Origin: an uncultured Collinsella sp.
Lineage (GTDB): Bacteria > Actinomycetota > Coriobacteriia > Coriobacteriales > Coriobacteriaceae
Length of the DNA stretch: 64,000 bases
Assembly: GCA_934654835.1 (NCBI GenBank)
Contig: CAKUGY010000008.1
Coordinates: 1-64,000, forward strand
Direction of reading: 5' to 3'
Below are positions 17,744-26,240 of the stretch, piece after piece; the stretch's first letter is position 1; each line of letters starts with the position of its first letter. Both the position numbers and the translations under genes were made by a program. A model generated the notes under the pieces. That model did no database searches. It was not told the origin of the DNA and was given only the letters and a program-made list of their open reading frames with translations.

Positions 17744-18679
17744 CTACACCCCCAGGCTTTCCATATCGCCGCCGGCCTTTTGGTAGATCTTGACCAGCAG
17801 CAGCGTAATAGCGATGAGCAGAATCGAAAGCGCGGCTCCCAGGGGCCAGTCGTTGGCGCTTTGGAACTGGCGCTGAATGAGGTTGCCGATAACGTCGGCA
17901 TTGCCGCCGCCCAGGATGTCCGAGATATAGAACGCGCCCAGGCTAGGGATGAACACCATGATGCATCCCGAGAAGATGCCGCTCATGGTCTGCGGAATCA
18001 CAACCTTAAAGATCGTGGTGAGCATGTTGGCACCCAGATCGAAGCTCGCCTCGATCTGCGACTCGTCGAGCCTTTCGATAGCGGCGTAGAGCGGCAGCAC
18101 CATAAACGGGAACATGTCGTAGGCCATACCAAAGACCGTGCAGGCCTGGTTGTACAGGAACTGGATGGGCTCGCTCGTCGCACCGATCGCCATCAAGAAC
18201 GTGTTGAGCTGGCCGGTCGCCGAAAGAAACGTTCGCCAACCGTAGATGCGCACCAGCGAGTTCGTCCAAAACGGGATGATGATCATCATGTACAGCAGCG
18301 TCTTTTTGGACTTAAACGTACGGCTGATCAGGTAGCTAAACGGATAGGCCAACACCAGGCAGATGGCGGTGGAGATGGCCGCGATCAGGATGGACTGCCC
18401 GTAGATCTTGAGGTACTCGGGGTCCAACATGGCCTGGAAGTTATCGAGCGTAAAGCTATAGACCACGTTGTAGTACTGATCGGTGGAGCAAAAGCCCATA
18501 ATCAGGATGTAGAGCAGCGGCACCGCGATAAACGCGAGCAGCCACAGGGTGACGGGGCCCACGGTGACCAGCGCCGGCAGCGTGTTGGAGCGAAAGCGGC
18601 GTCGGCGCTCAATGCGGGCGACCTCGACGTCGTGCTCGGTGGCGGCAACGGTCGCCGCCATAGTTGCGGTATCGGACAT
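17744..18679 (-). CDS. potB: Polyamine ABC transporter permease
   Basis: The 311-residue permease has a 35-residue charged N-terminal tail (IERRRRFRSN) before its first helix. The EAA-type loop is ESQIEASFDLGANMLTTIFK. It pairs with PotC to form the membrane channel. It is separated from potA by 12 nt and is clearly in the same operon. Confidence 0.92.
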   Translation of the reverse strand: MSDTATMAATVAATEHDVEVARIERRRRFRSNTLPALVTVGPVTLWLLAFIAVPLLYILIMGFCSTDQYYNVVYSFTLDNFQAMLDPEYLKIYGQSILIAAISTAICLVLAYPFSYLISRTFKSKKTLLYMMIIIPFWTNSLVRIYGWRTFLSATGQLNTFLMAIGATSEPIQFLYNQACTVFGMAYDMFPFMVLPLYAAIERLDESQIEASFDLGANMLTTIFKVVIPQTMSGIFSGCIMVFIPSLGAFYISDILGGGNADVIGNLIQRQFQSANDWPLGAALSILLIAITLLLVKIYQKAGGDMESLGV

Positions 18680-18691
18680 AGTTGTCGCCCC

Positions 18692-19804
18692 CTAACGCAT
18701 CTCGGCATTCTCAAGTGCCGAGAAAAAGACCTGGTCGAGCGTCTTGATGGTGCGGGCATCCGCCGGATCCCAGTACAGATAGACCGGGCCGTTCTCGGGC
18801 AGCTCGTCGCCGGCCAAGCGCTCCAGGCGCACCTCCTGGCCATCGGGCAGCACCACAATCGCCTTAATCATGGAGCCCACGTACACCTGCTCGCGCACGG
18901 TGCCCATAAGCGAGAAGCCATCGCGCGGCTCGAGCGCAAACTGCATACGCTCCGGACGCACCGACACGGCCACGAGCTCGCCAAAGTGAAAGCCCTTGGC
19001 ATCGGAGCGAATCGTGCCGGACTCGAGCGAGATCTCGAGCCCATCGGGCGTATCGGCCGAGACCATGCCTTCGAACAGGTTGGTCTCGCCAATAAACGTA
19101 GCGACAAACTTGCTGGCCGGCGCCTCGTAGATCTCCTTGGGCGTGCCAATCTGCTCCAGCACGCCATCGTGCATAATCGCGATACGGTCGCTCATGGTGA
19201 GCGCCTCTTCCTGATCGTGCGTCACGTAGAGGAACGTGATGTTGAGCTTGCGCTGGAGGCGCTTGAGCTCGAGCTGCATCTGTTTGCGCAGCTTGAGATC
19301 GAGCGCACCCAGCGGCTCGTCGAGCAGCAAGATCTTGGGTCGGTTGACCAGGGCGCGGGCGATAGCGACGCGCTGCTTTTGGCCACCGGACAGCTGGTCG
19401 GGCTTGCGACCCTCAAAGCCACCGAGCTGCACCAGGTCGAGCATTTCCATCACACGCTCGCGAATCTCGTCCTTGGGAACCTTCTTCATCTTGAGGCCGT
19501 AGGCGACGTTGTCGAAGATGGTCATGTGCGGAAACAGCGCGTAGCTCTGGAACACGGTGTTCACGTCGCGCTCGAACGGCTCCTTATCGGCCACGTTGGT
19601 GCCGGCAAGCAAAATCTCGCCCGTCGTGGGCTGCTCAAAGCCGGCGACCATGCGTAGTGTCGTCGACTTGCCCGAGCCGGACGAGCCCAGAATCGTCAGG
19701 AACTCGCCCTCCTGCACATCGATGGACAGGTCTTTGACCACATGGTTCTCGCCGTAGAACTTATTGATGTTCTTAATCTGGACGAGTGGTTTGGTACCAG
19801 GCAT
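18692..19804 (-). CDS. potA: Polyamine ABC transporter ATP-binding protein
   Basis: The 370-residue ATPase has Walker A LGSSGSGKST, the signature LSGGQKQRVAIARAL and Walker B ILLLDEPLGALD. A C-terminal TOBE-type domain follows from about residue 250 (ETNLFEGMVS onward). Length and order match PotA. It lies 28 nt downstream of the PII gene. Confidence 0.95.
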   Translation of the reverse strand: MPGTKPLVQIKNINKFYGENHVVKDLSIDVQEGEFLTILGSSGSGKSTTLRMVAGFEQPTTGEILLAGTNVADKEPFERDVNTVFQSYALFPHMTIFDNVAYGLKMKKVPKDEIRERVMEMLDLVQLGGFEGRKPDQLSGGQKQRVAIARALVNRPKILLLDEPLGALDLKLRKQMQLELKRLQRKLNITFLYVTHDQEEALTMSDRIAIMHDGVLEQIGTPKEIYEAPASKFVATFIGETNLFEGMVSADTPDGLEISLESGTIRSDAKGFHFGELVAVSVRPERMQFALEPRDGFSLMGTVREQVYVGSMIKAIVVLPDGQEVRLERLAGDELPENGPVYLYWDPADARTIKTLDQVFFSALENAEMR

Positions 19805-19832
19805 GGCAATCGCCTTCTCTCGATCCGTCTAC

Positions 19833-20183
19833 CTACAGAGCGGCGTTGCCACGCTCGCCGGTACGGATACGCACGGCATCGGCAATATCGCGGATAAAGA
19901 TCTTGCCGTCGCCCACGCGACCGTCGGCCATGCGCTCGCGAACGGCCGAGATAATGGTCTCGACATCCTGGTCGCGCACGACCACACTCGCCTGGATCTT
20001 GGGCAGCAGGTTGATGTTGATCTTGAAGCCACGGATCTCGTTGACGCCATCGGTCGAGGCGCCCTTCTGCGTGCCGCAGCCCATAACGGACGAAACGGTC
20101 ATGCCGCCGCAATGCACCTCGTCAAGAATGGCCTTCAGGCTCTCGAGCATCTCCGGGCGGATGATGAGTACCAGTTCCTTCAT
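19833..20183 (-). CDS. PII-family signal protein without the uridylylated tyrosine
   Basis: The 116-residue protein is a PII trimer subunit: GMTVSSVMGCGTQKG leads into the T-loop, DGRVGDGKIFI is the B-loop and RIRTGE the C-loop. The position equal to GlnB Tyr51 is Arg (NEIRGF), so classical uridylylation is ruled out. Because it heads the pot operon and no amtB is nearby, it probably senses ATP/ADP or a metabolite and gates the polyamine transporter, like the PotN-type PII proteins described in firmicutes. That assignment is inference. Confidence 0.88.
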   Translation of the reverse strand: MKELVLIIRPEMLESLKAILDEVHCGGMTVSSVMGCGTQKGASTDGVNEIRGFKININLLPKIQASVVVRDQDVETIISAVRERMADGRVGDGKIFIRDIADAVRIRTGERGNAAL

Positions 20184-20275
20184 GGTTTTCTCCCCTCTTC
20201 GGTGGCGGTGAGCGCGCCTGTGCGCGTTCGTTGTTGGGGATTATGCGAGCCTAAATCGCCCGTTTTATTAACGGA

Positions 20276-20289
20276 GTGTTTTGAAACAC
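20276..20289. promoter_or_regulatory. Palindrome upstream of the PII-pot operon
   Basis: GTGTTT-TG-AAACAC is a perfect 6+6 dyad 93 bases before the PII start and may be a repressor or activator site. The rest of the 251-base gap holds only the terminator at 20360-20399. Confidence 0.45.
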
Positions 20290-20359
20290 GGGTGACGCTG
20301 AGCGTTTACGCCTGCGCAACATAGGTCGCAAGCTGGCAATATGCTCGAAATACAAACGA

Positions 20360-20399
20360 AACGCCGGTCGCATGGGAATCTGCCCATACGACCGGCGTT
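20360..20399 (-). terminator. Terminator of the SMR transporter operon
   Basis: AACGCCGGTCG and CGACCGGCGTT pair around ATGGG/CCCAT. T-rich sequence lies on both sides, so it could work in either direction. Confidence 0.7.
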
Positions 20400-20434
20400 C
20401 TTTAATTGCATGAATGGGGCACGTGCCCGGTGAG

Positions 20435-20755
20435 CTACGACGCGCTCGCGAGGTTTACGATCACCACGCCCGCGACACACAGGCCAAGGCCCACAAGCAT
20501 CATGGGGCTCAGATGGTCGCCAAAGACCAGCACCGAGATGACTGAGGTGGCGACGATGCCCGCAGCGCACCATGTGGCATAGGCACTCGCGAGGTCGAGC
20601 ACGTTAAGCACGAGCGAAAACAGATAGAAGCTCAGACCGTACAGCACAATTGTCGCCACGCTGGGCGCCAGCACGGTAAAGCCGTGCGTGGCCTTAAGGG
20701 CAGACGACGCCCCAATCTCGCAGGCGATGGCTATCGCCAACTGCACATACGGCAT
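20435..20755 (-). CDS. Small multidrug resistance (SMR) family transporter
   Basis: The 106-residue protein has four predicted membrane helices and the essential Glu13 in ACEIGASSALKAT, followed by YATWCAAGIVA as in EmrE/SugE proteins. It should exchange a cationic compound for protons as a dimer. GGAGG lies 6 bases before the ATG, and it starts 9 nt after the truncated ADH paralogue. Being beside amine metabolism genes, it might export a cationic amine, but that is a guess. Confidence 0.85.
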   Translation of the reverse strand: MPYVQLAIAIACEIGASSALKATHGFTVLAPSVATIVLYGLSFYLFSLVLNVLDLASAYATWCAAGIVATSVISVLVFGDHLSPMMLVGLGLCVAGVVIVNLASAS

Positions 20756-20764
20756 AATATCCTC

Positions 20765-21289
20765 CTATGCCGCAGCGCATACGCTGCCGAGCAGCTCACG
20801 CAAGGGGGAGCCGATGCCCTCCAGCAGCTCGGGCGCGATGATGGCAAAAACGGGAACCTCGCCGGCACCCACGACGGCAGGCACCCTGCCCTCCGAGACA
20901 ATGCACCCGTAGGGAACAAAGCCGTCCTCGCCGGCATCGAGCGCGGCCATGCGACGGGCGAGTTCGCGCGCAAAGCCCGCCGTATCGGCATCGCCAATTG
21001 CCAGAACAAAGTCCACGCCCTCATCGGTCGCCAGGGCTACGGCTTCATCGACCAGCTCGTTTCCCCCGTCGCCCCCGACCGAGCCGCAACGAAAGAGCAC
21101 GCGTTCGAGCAGGGCACGGTCGAGCGAACCAAGCGCCGCCGAGACAAGCTCATCACGCGTGTGCTTGTCGCCTCCCAGCACGACCAGTGCCTTGGTGCCG
21201 CCGTAATGGGCGACCAATCGTCCGCACCAGCGAGCCACGTCCCCATCCGCAACCAAACGCGTCGGCATTCCAAACCCATAGTTGACCAT
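20765..21289 (-). CDS. Truncated iron-ADH-like protein (N-terminal domain only)
   Basis: The 174-residue product aligns by eye with the nucleotide-binding half of the enzyme at 8705: LVAHYGGTKALVVLGG and LGSLDRALLERV match it closely. The GGGS motif is degraded to AIGDADTAG, and the whole metal-binding C-terminal half is absent. The frame is open and has a ribosome site (GGGGATA before ATG 21289). It is therefore either a decaying pseudogene or a non-catalytic paralogue. It is probably cotranscribed with the SMR gene. Confidence 0.7.
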   Translation of the reverse strand: MVNYGFGMPTRLVADGDVARWCGRLVAHYGGTKALVVLGGDKHTRDELVSAALGSLDRALLERVLFRCGSVGGDGGNELVDEAVALATDEGVDFVLAIGDADTAGFARELARRMAALDAGEDGFVPYGCIVSEGRVPAVVGAGEVPVFAIIAPELLEGIGSPLRELLGSVCAAA

Positions 21290-21390
21290 TATCCCCACAA
21301 CCCTTCCGTGCTTTATGGTGGTATCGATCGTTAGGCTCATGCTACGAAGCGAGCTTTTCCGAGCTGTTTCGCACTCTTTAGGGCTGCGTT

Positions 21391-21477
21391 AAAAACCTAC
21401 CAAAAAGGGACGGGTTTGTTTTGGCAGGTCAAGCGTTTTACCGACCAAAATAAACCTGTCCCTTTTTGGTCGGTTTT
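21391..21477. repeat. Palindromic repeat, copy 2
   Basis: Left arm 21391-21424 and right arm 21445-21476 share the GGGAC(A/G)GGTTT core and the GGCAGGTCAA loop with copy 1 at 8636-8691. Here it sits between divergent genes, so termination cannot be its only role. Confidence 0.85.
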
Positions 21478-21504
21478 GACGGTGTCCGCGTGAGCGGGTA
21501 TTAT

Positions 21505-21518
21505 CGAACAGGTATTCG
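21505..21518 (+). promoter_or_regulatory. LexA box 1
   Basis: CGAACAGGTATTCG matches the Gram-positive SOS box CGAACRNRYGTTYG at 13 of 14 positions, 32 bases upstream of the polymerase gene. Confidence 0.75.
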
Positions 21519-21521
21519 ATA

Positions 21522-21535
21522 GGAACATGTGTTTG
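21522..21535 (+). promoter_or_regulatory. LexA box 2
   Basis: GGAACATGTGTTTG matches the same consensus at 13 of 14 positions and lies 3 bases after box 1, just before the ribosome-binding site. Confidence 0.7.
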
Positions 21536-21549
21536 ATGGAAGGATACGG

Positions 21550-23055
21550 ATGGCGCACGAGCAGCACACCTATATCTGCATCGACCTCAAGACGTTTTAT
21601 GCCAGCGTCGAGTGCGTCGACCGTGGGCTCGATCCACTCACCACCAACCTGGTTGTTGCCGACGAATCGCGCGGGCGTACGACCATCTGCCTCGCTATCA
21701 CCCAAGCCATGAAGGACCTCGGGATACATAACCGCTGCCGACTGTTCGAGATCCCCGATGGTATCGACTACATCAAGGCCGTTCCGCGCATGCAGCACTA
21801 CATGGAGGTCTCAGCGCAAATCTACGGCATCTATCTGGAATACGTCAGTCCGCAGGACGTGCATGTCTATTCCATCGATGAGTGCTTTATCGACGTCACC
21901 CCCTATCTAGACCTCTATCACACCGATGCGGAAGGGTTCGCCTGCATGCTTCGCGACGAGGTCCTGGGGCGCACCGGCATCACGGCAACGGTCGGCATCG
22001 GCCCCAACCTATTTCAGGCCAAGGTGGCGCTCGACATCACTGCCAAGCACGTAGCCAGCCGCATCGGCGTACTCGACGACGAGGCCTTCCGCAAGGAGAT
22101 CTGGCCGCACCGCCCCATCACCGACATCTGGGGCATCGGCCCCGGCGTGGCGGCGCGGCTCGAAAAGTACGGTGTCTACGACCTGATGGGTGTTGCCGCT
22201 CTCGACGAGAACCTGCTCTACGACGAGCTCGGCGTCAATGCCGAGTACCTTATCGACCACGCCTTTGGACGCGAACCAACGACCATCGCCGATATTCAGG
22301 CTTACCGCCCGCAGGCAACCTCGACCACCACGGGACAGGTGCTCTCGAAGGGCTATGCCTACGAGCAAGCCTATACCGTTTTGCGCGAAATGGTCGATGC
22401 CGCCGTGCTGGACTTGATCGATAAACACGTGGTGTGCGACAGCATTTCGCTCTTTGTGGGCTATGCGAGCGAGCGCGCCGACATCCGCCGACTCGATGCC
22501 AGCGGCACGGCGCAATACGTCGACGGGTGTGGGCATCTGCGCTCGAGCACATCGGGCATCGAGCCCGCAGCGACCAACGGCCCCGAGCTCGCGCCTCGTG
22601 CACCCAAGCCCGTCCAACGCGATGACGAGCGCAGGCGCTTGGTGCGAGAGGCGCAGGCGATCGACGGTGTCTTCGTGGGCGAGCACGGCGGCAAACCGCG
22701 TGGTGGCTATGCCGCGCTCTTTGCGCACTCCAACGCCTCGCGAAAGCTGCCCGAGCGCACCAATTCGTTCAAGAAGATCATGGGTTATTTCGACGACCTT
22801 TGGGCACAAACGGTCGACCCCAAGCGACCGGTCAAGCGTATCAATCTGGGCTTTGGCAACCTTATGCCCGAGGAATTCGCCACCGTCGACCTGTTTAGCG
22901 ATGTCGAGGCCGATGAACGCGAGCGCGACCTGGCACGCGCCGTGTTGGCTGTAAAAGGCAAGTACGGCAAGAACGCCCTCGTCAAAGGATTGAGCTTTAC
23001 TGCCGGCGCTACCGCGCGCGAACGCAACGACCAAGTAGGAGGACATCGTGCCTAA
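21550..23055 (+). CDS. Y-family DNA polymerase (UvrX/YqjW-type, error-prone)
   Basis: The 501-residue translesion polymerase begins with the catalytic ICIDLKTFYASVEC (Asp12) and keeps SIDECFID (Asp110, Glu111). Helix-hairpin-helix and little-finger regions follow. It is longer than DinB because of an internal stretch rich in charged residues around 320-400. ATG 21550 follows GGAAGGA. The downstream YolD-like partner and two upstream LexA boxes mark an SOS-induced UvrX-YolD type pair. Confidence 0.9.
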   Translation: MAHEQHTYICIDLKTFYASVECVDRGLDPLTTNLVVADESRGRTTICLAITQAMKDLGIHNRCRLFEIPDGIDYIKAVPRMQHYMEVSAQIYGIYLEYVSPQDVHVYSIDECFIDVTPYLDLYHTDAEGFACMLRDEVLGRTGITATVGIGPNLFQAKVALDITAKHVASRIGVLDDEAFRKEIWPHRPITDIWGIGPGVAARLEKYGVYDLMGVAALDENLLYDELGVNAEYLIDHAFGREPTTIADIQAYRPQATSTTTGQVLSKGYAYEQAYTVLREMVDAAVLDLIDKHVVCDSISLFVGYASERADIRRLDASGTAQYVDGCGHLRSSTSGIEPAATNGPELAPRAPKPVQRDDERRRLVREAQAIDGVFVGEHGGKPRGGYAALFAHSNASRKLPERTNSFKKIMGYFDDLWAQTVDPKRPVKRINLGFGNLMPEEFATVDLFSDVEADERERDLARAVLAVKGKYGKNALVKGLSFTAGATARERNDQVGGHRA

Positions 23056-23473
23056 GCCCAAGCAACAGCCCATGCGTCCGCCGACGGCCTTTGAGCGTCT
23101 GGCAGACCCCGAGGGGAGGCGTCGCGCCGCAGACCCAAACCTCACTGCCAACGGTGCCGTCCGCGCCAGCCGCGCCGCACAGTTTATGCCCTTTGCCGCG
23201 TTGACGGGATACTACGAACTCGTACGTAAGCAGGAAATCACCGTCGAACCCAAATGCGAACTCACAGAAGAAAAAGCCCTCGAGCTTTCGAAAAAGCTCG
23301 AGGGCCTCAGACGTGGCGACTTGGTGCGTGTCACCTATTACGATACGTACGGCTATCGTAGCCGCACCGGCATTCTCGACGAGGTACTCCCCGCTTTCAA
23401 ACTGCTCAAGCTCAGAGATATTGTCATCGATTTCGACGACATCCAAGACATCGAGCTGCGCGGCCGAGCCTAG
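23048..23473 (+). CDS. YolD-like protein
   Basis: The 141-residue protein has the YolD family core SRAAQFMPFAALTGYYELV, followed by a beta-rich C-terminal half. YolD-like genes typically pair with UvrX-type polymerases and may act as accessory or regulatory subunits. It overlaps the polymerase gene by 8 nt and collides tail-to-tail by 4 nt with the surface protein gene on the other strand. Confidence 0.85.
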   Translation: MPKPKQQPMRPPTAFERLADPEGRRRAADPNLTANGAVRASRAAQFMPFAALTGYYELVRKQEITVEPKCELTEEKALELSKKLEGLRRGDLVRVTYYDTYGYRSRTGILDEVLPAFKLLKLRDIVIDFDDIQDIELRGRA

Positions 23474-25968
23474 TGGCGAGAACGCTTACGCAGGGCAAAG
23501 GCAATACCAAGCACTGCGGCAGCTGCAACCAGCAATCCCAAGACCAGCGTGAGGGTCGAGTCGCCAGCGTGAGGCAGCGAGCCGTCCTTCGGAGTCTTCT
23601 TAGTGGTCGTCGTGACGGTGGTCGTGGTGCTGCTCGACTGGTCGTTACCGCCCGTCTGGCTACCGCCAGGCTGGTCGCCGCCACCCGGCTGCGAGGGATC
23701 CGTGGGCTCCGTCGGATCCGGAGTACCGGGTTCAACCGGATTCTCCGAATTCTCCTTGCGCTGAATCCAGACCTGGCAGCCATAGAACGGGTTGGCGGTA
23801 CCAAGGCACAGACCCTGGTTGGTCACCGCAAAGGTGCGCAGGCCATGGTTATACGGATCGTTAAAGCCATTGGTCGTCAGCGTCGTAAAGTTCACGCCGT
23901 CCTCGGTAACATACATATCAAAGCCGCGCTCGGCATCGTGCAGGTAGTACATGCACGTAAGGACGCTCTGCAGCTTCTTGAGATTCTCCTCGCTCAGCAG
24001 CTTATCGAATGCATCCTGAATATCGCCCGGCAGCTCGGTGCCATAGGCATCCTCATACTGCTGCTTCAGGCTCTCATAGTTATCGAGCATATCCTGATAC
24101 TGATCGGCAAAGGACTTGAAGTACGCAATCTCGCTATCGATCTTCTGAACATAAGCGGCGTCGTCCTCGACTTCTTCGGACATCGTCGCAGCCTGATCGC
24201 AAAGATCGCCCGTGACATCCTCCAGAGCATCGCTCAGGTCGCCAAAGCCCTCAACGACCTCAGCCTTCTCGTCATCGACCTCGACGGCCTCGTTTGAATC
24301 ATCGTCCGCAAGCGTGTTTACGGGAACGATGGGGTCGTCAGGCGAATTCTTGTCGAGCAAGTGATCGAGCAGGTCCCTAAGGCGCTGAACCTGAGAGTCC
24401 CACTCCTCGGGCGTCATATCGATAATGTCGCCATTGGAGAACTGACCGATCGGCTCAAGCAGGCTCGCGGTATCAAAGGTACCGATATACAGCTTGCCGT
24501 CGAACTTCTGCATGCGCCAGATGTACTGGTTCTCGTTTCGGCCAAAGCCCGAAGTCAGGCCGGAAATACCGCCCTCGGGGAACATGTCGGTGCGATCGCC
24601 AACGACGAGTTCCATGTTCTCGTCCTTGTCCATGCGATAAATGTTGACCGACTGCTCAAGATTGGCATTCACAAACGAGCAGTCAACGCCGCCCATGCTG
24701 CTCTTGCCGCTCTCGTCAGAATCGGACTTATTAAAGAGAATACGCTCGAGGGCGATCTCCTCGTCGTTATATTCACCGATATAGAGGTAGTCGTTGTAGA
24801 CGATAAGGTTGGCAGCGCCAGAACGGGTACGGGCAGGATCGATGCCAAAGCAATACTTTGCACCATCCGCCTCCTGGTCGCCGACAATCGGAGTCCACGT
24901 ATAGATACCGTCTGCGTTCTTGTCGCCACGGACCATGGCAAACGACTGCATGGAATTGTCATCGGGGGCATTCTCGGGCGTACCGGTGCAGATGGTGGCA
25001 TAGAGATGGCCATTGTACGAGACCATATCCCAAATGGCACCGCCGTAGATGCTGTCCTGATAGCGAATCGCCGGATAGTTAAACAGCGTGTCCGAATTGG
25101 CAATCTCGGTGAAGCTGTCCTGGCCCTTCGAGGGGTCAGACGACGTCAGAATTGTCGACACAAACTTACCGGCCGCGTCTTTACCCACATTGCTGATGAC
25201 GAGCTGGCCATCATGGACGCACATGCCGCGGATACCGGTAGAAATGCCCTGCTTGTAGGCGGCGCCGTAATCCTGCATGCTCGAAAGGCCCTGATAGACG
25301 ACTTTGTACTCATCCGTCTTAGGATCGATCTCATATACAGCAGGCAGACCGCTTTTGCCGCCATTGGTCCTGACGCTGCCGCAGAAATAGAGCTTGCCCT
25401 TATAGCTCACGGCATTGCGGAACAAAGGACCGACACCGTTGAGCGACTCAGAGAGCAGCAGCTTGGTCTCACCGGTCTTGGTATTGATCTTGACCAAGAT
25501 GCCGCCGCTGTCCTTGTCGGCCGTGCCGTCCTCCTTCTGCTGTCCGTAAAAGAACGTGCCGTTAAACATGGCCTCCAGCGTCAGACGCATGGTCTCGGCA
25601 TCAAAGGAATCGCCCAGCGTGCTGTCCATGAGCGTAAGCGTGTTGCCCATCGCCGCATAGCAGGTGCCCACATAAAGCCAGTCACCATAGCTCGCAGCCG
25701 CCCAAGTGTAGCTCTGGCCGCGATCGCCTTCGTTGTTGGCCGTGTTACCATCGGCGCCCGGAACGGCAACGGCACCGTCACCCTGGTAGTCGACGATACC
25801 ATCCGGCTGCGACGTTCCTACCGTAGGATGCGAGAGCTTCTCAAAGGAATACCCATTTCCCGCATTGTAGGTAACGGCACCCGAAGCGTCTTCGGCGTGC
25901 GCCGGCAGCGGCGATACCAAGATAGCGGCAAGCGCTGCCACCAAGCCAAGTGTTCCCACTCGTCTCAT
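23470..25968 (-). CDS. Cell-wall-anchored beta-propeller-like surface protein
   Basis: The 832-residue protein has a signal peptide ending near PAHA (about residue 25). A long region of repeated strand motifs follows (YGDWLYVGT, YKGKLYFCG, YNGHLYATI, YNDYLYIGE, FDGKLYIGT), like propeller blades. A charged helical, probably coiled-coil, stretch lies at about 540-680. One more blade-like piece follows (TNQGLCLGTANPF), then a Pro/Gly/Thr linker, LPHAG, a membrane helix and RKRSRH. LPHAG is a variant sortase signal. Its ligand is unknown. The ATG at 25968 follows GGGGAGG. Confidence 0.82.
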   Translation of the reverse strand: MRRVGTLGLVAALAAILVSPLPAHAEDASGAVTYNAGNGYSFEKLSHPTVGTSQPDGIVDYQGDGAVAVPGADGNTANNEGDRGQSYTWAAASYGDWLYVGTCYAAMGNTLTLMDSTLGDSFDAETMRLTLEAMFNGTFFYGQQKEDGTADKDSGGILVKINTKTGETKLLLSESLNGVGPLFRNAVSYKGKLYFCGSVRTNGGKSGLPAVYEIDPKTDEYKVVYQGLSSMQDYGAAYKQGISTGIRGMCVHDGQLVISNVGKDAAGKFVSTILTSSDPSKGQDSFTEIANSDTLFNYPAIRYQDSIYGGAIWDMVSYNGHLYATICTGTPENAPDDNSMQSFAMVRGDKNADGIYTWTPIVGDQEADGAKYCFGIDPARTRSGAANLIVYNDYLYIGEYNDEEIALERILFNKSDSDESGKSSMGGVDCSFVNANLEQSVNIYRMDKDENMELVVGDRTDMFPEGGISGLTSGFGRNENQYIWRMQKFDGKLYIGTFDTASLLEPIGQFSNGDIIDMTPEEWDSQVQRLRDLLDHLLDKNSPDDPIVPVNTLADDDSNEAVEVDDEKAEVVEGFGDLSDALEDVTGDLCDQAATMSEEVEDDAAYVQKIDSEIAYFKSFADQYQDMLDNYESLKQQYEDAYGTELPGDIQDAFDKLLSEENLKKLQSVLTCMYYLHDAERGFDMYVTEDGVNFTTLTTNGFNDPYNHGLRTFAVTNQGLCLGTANPFYGCQVWIQRKENSENPVEPGTPDPTEPTDPSQPGGGDQPGGSQTGGNDQSSSTTTTVTTTTKKTPKDGSLPHAGDSTLTLVLGLLVAAAAVLGIAFALRKRSRH

Positions 25969-26240
25969 AAGGCTATAGCCTCCCCTGTCCTAAAGCCCAG
26001 TTTTAGCATACTTCATTTCTGTCCACGTTAATTGCAATCTGAGCACAGCAATAAACAGTGTGTAAATATACACCTGTAATTTTTTGGACGGGTCAGTAGA
26101 TGCTCGATTGGTAGCGAATTCCGCGCAAACCGTCACCAAACTCCACTTTTGCCGCATCTGAAGGTTATTTTTTGCGCAAATTATAGGATATCGATAGCCC
26201 CAATGGACAGGAGGCCGGTACCCATTAGAGAGGGCGACAC
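25969..26240. promoter_or_regulatory. Upstream region of the surface protein with a dyad
   Basis: The gap contains an imperfect palindrome at 26055-26077, ACAGTGTGTA-AAT-ATACACCTGT, a possible operator for the surface protein gene. No gene is seen. Confidence 0.35.

Noticed and set aside
21397..21798. Minus-strand frame across the palindrome and the polymerase gene start
   Set aside because: It only reads the repeat and antisense of the polymerase; the KGTGLFW-like peptide is a by-product of the repeat.
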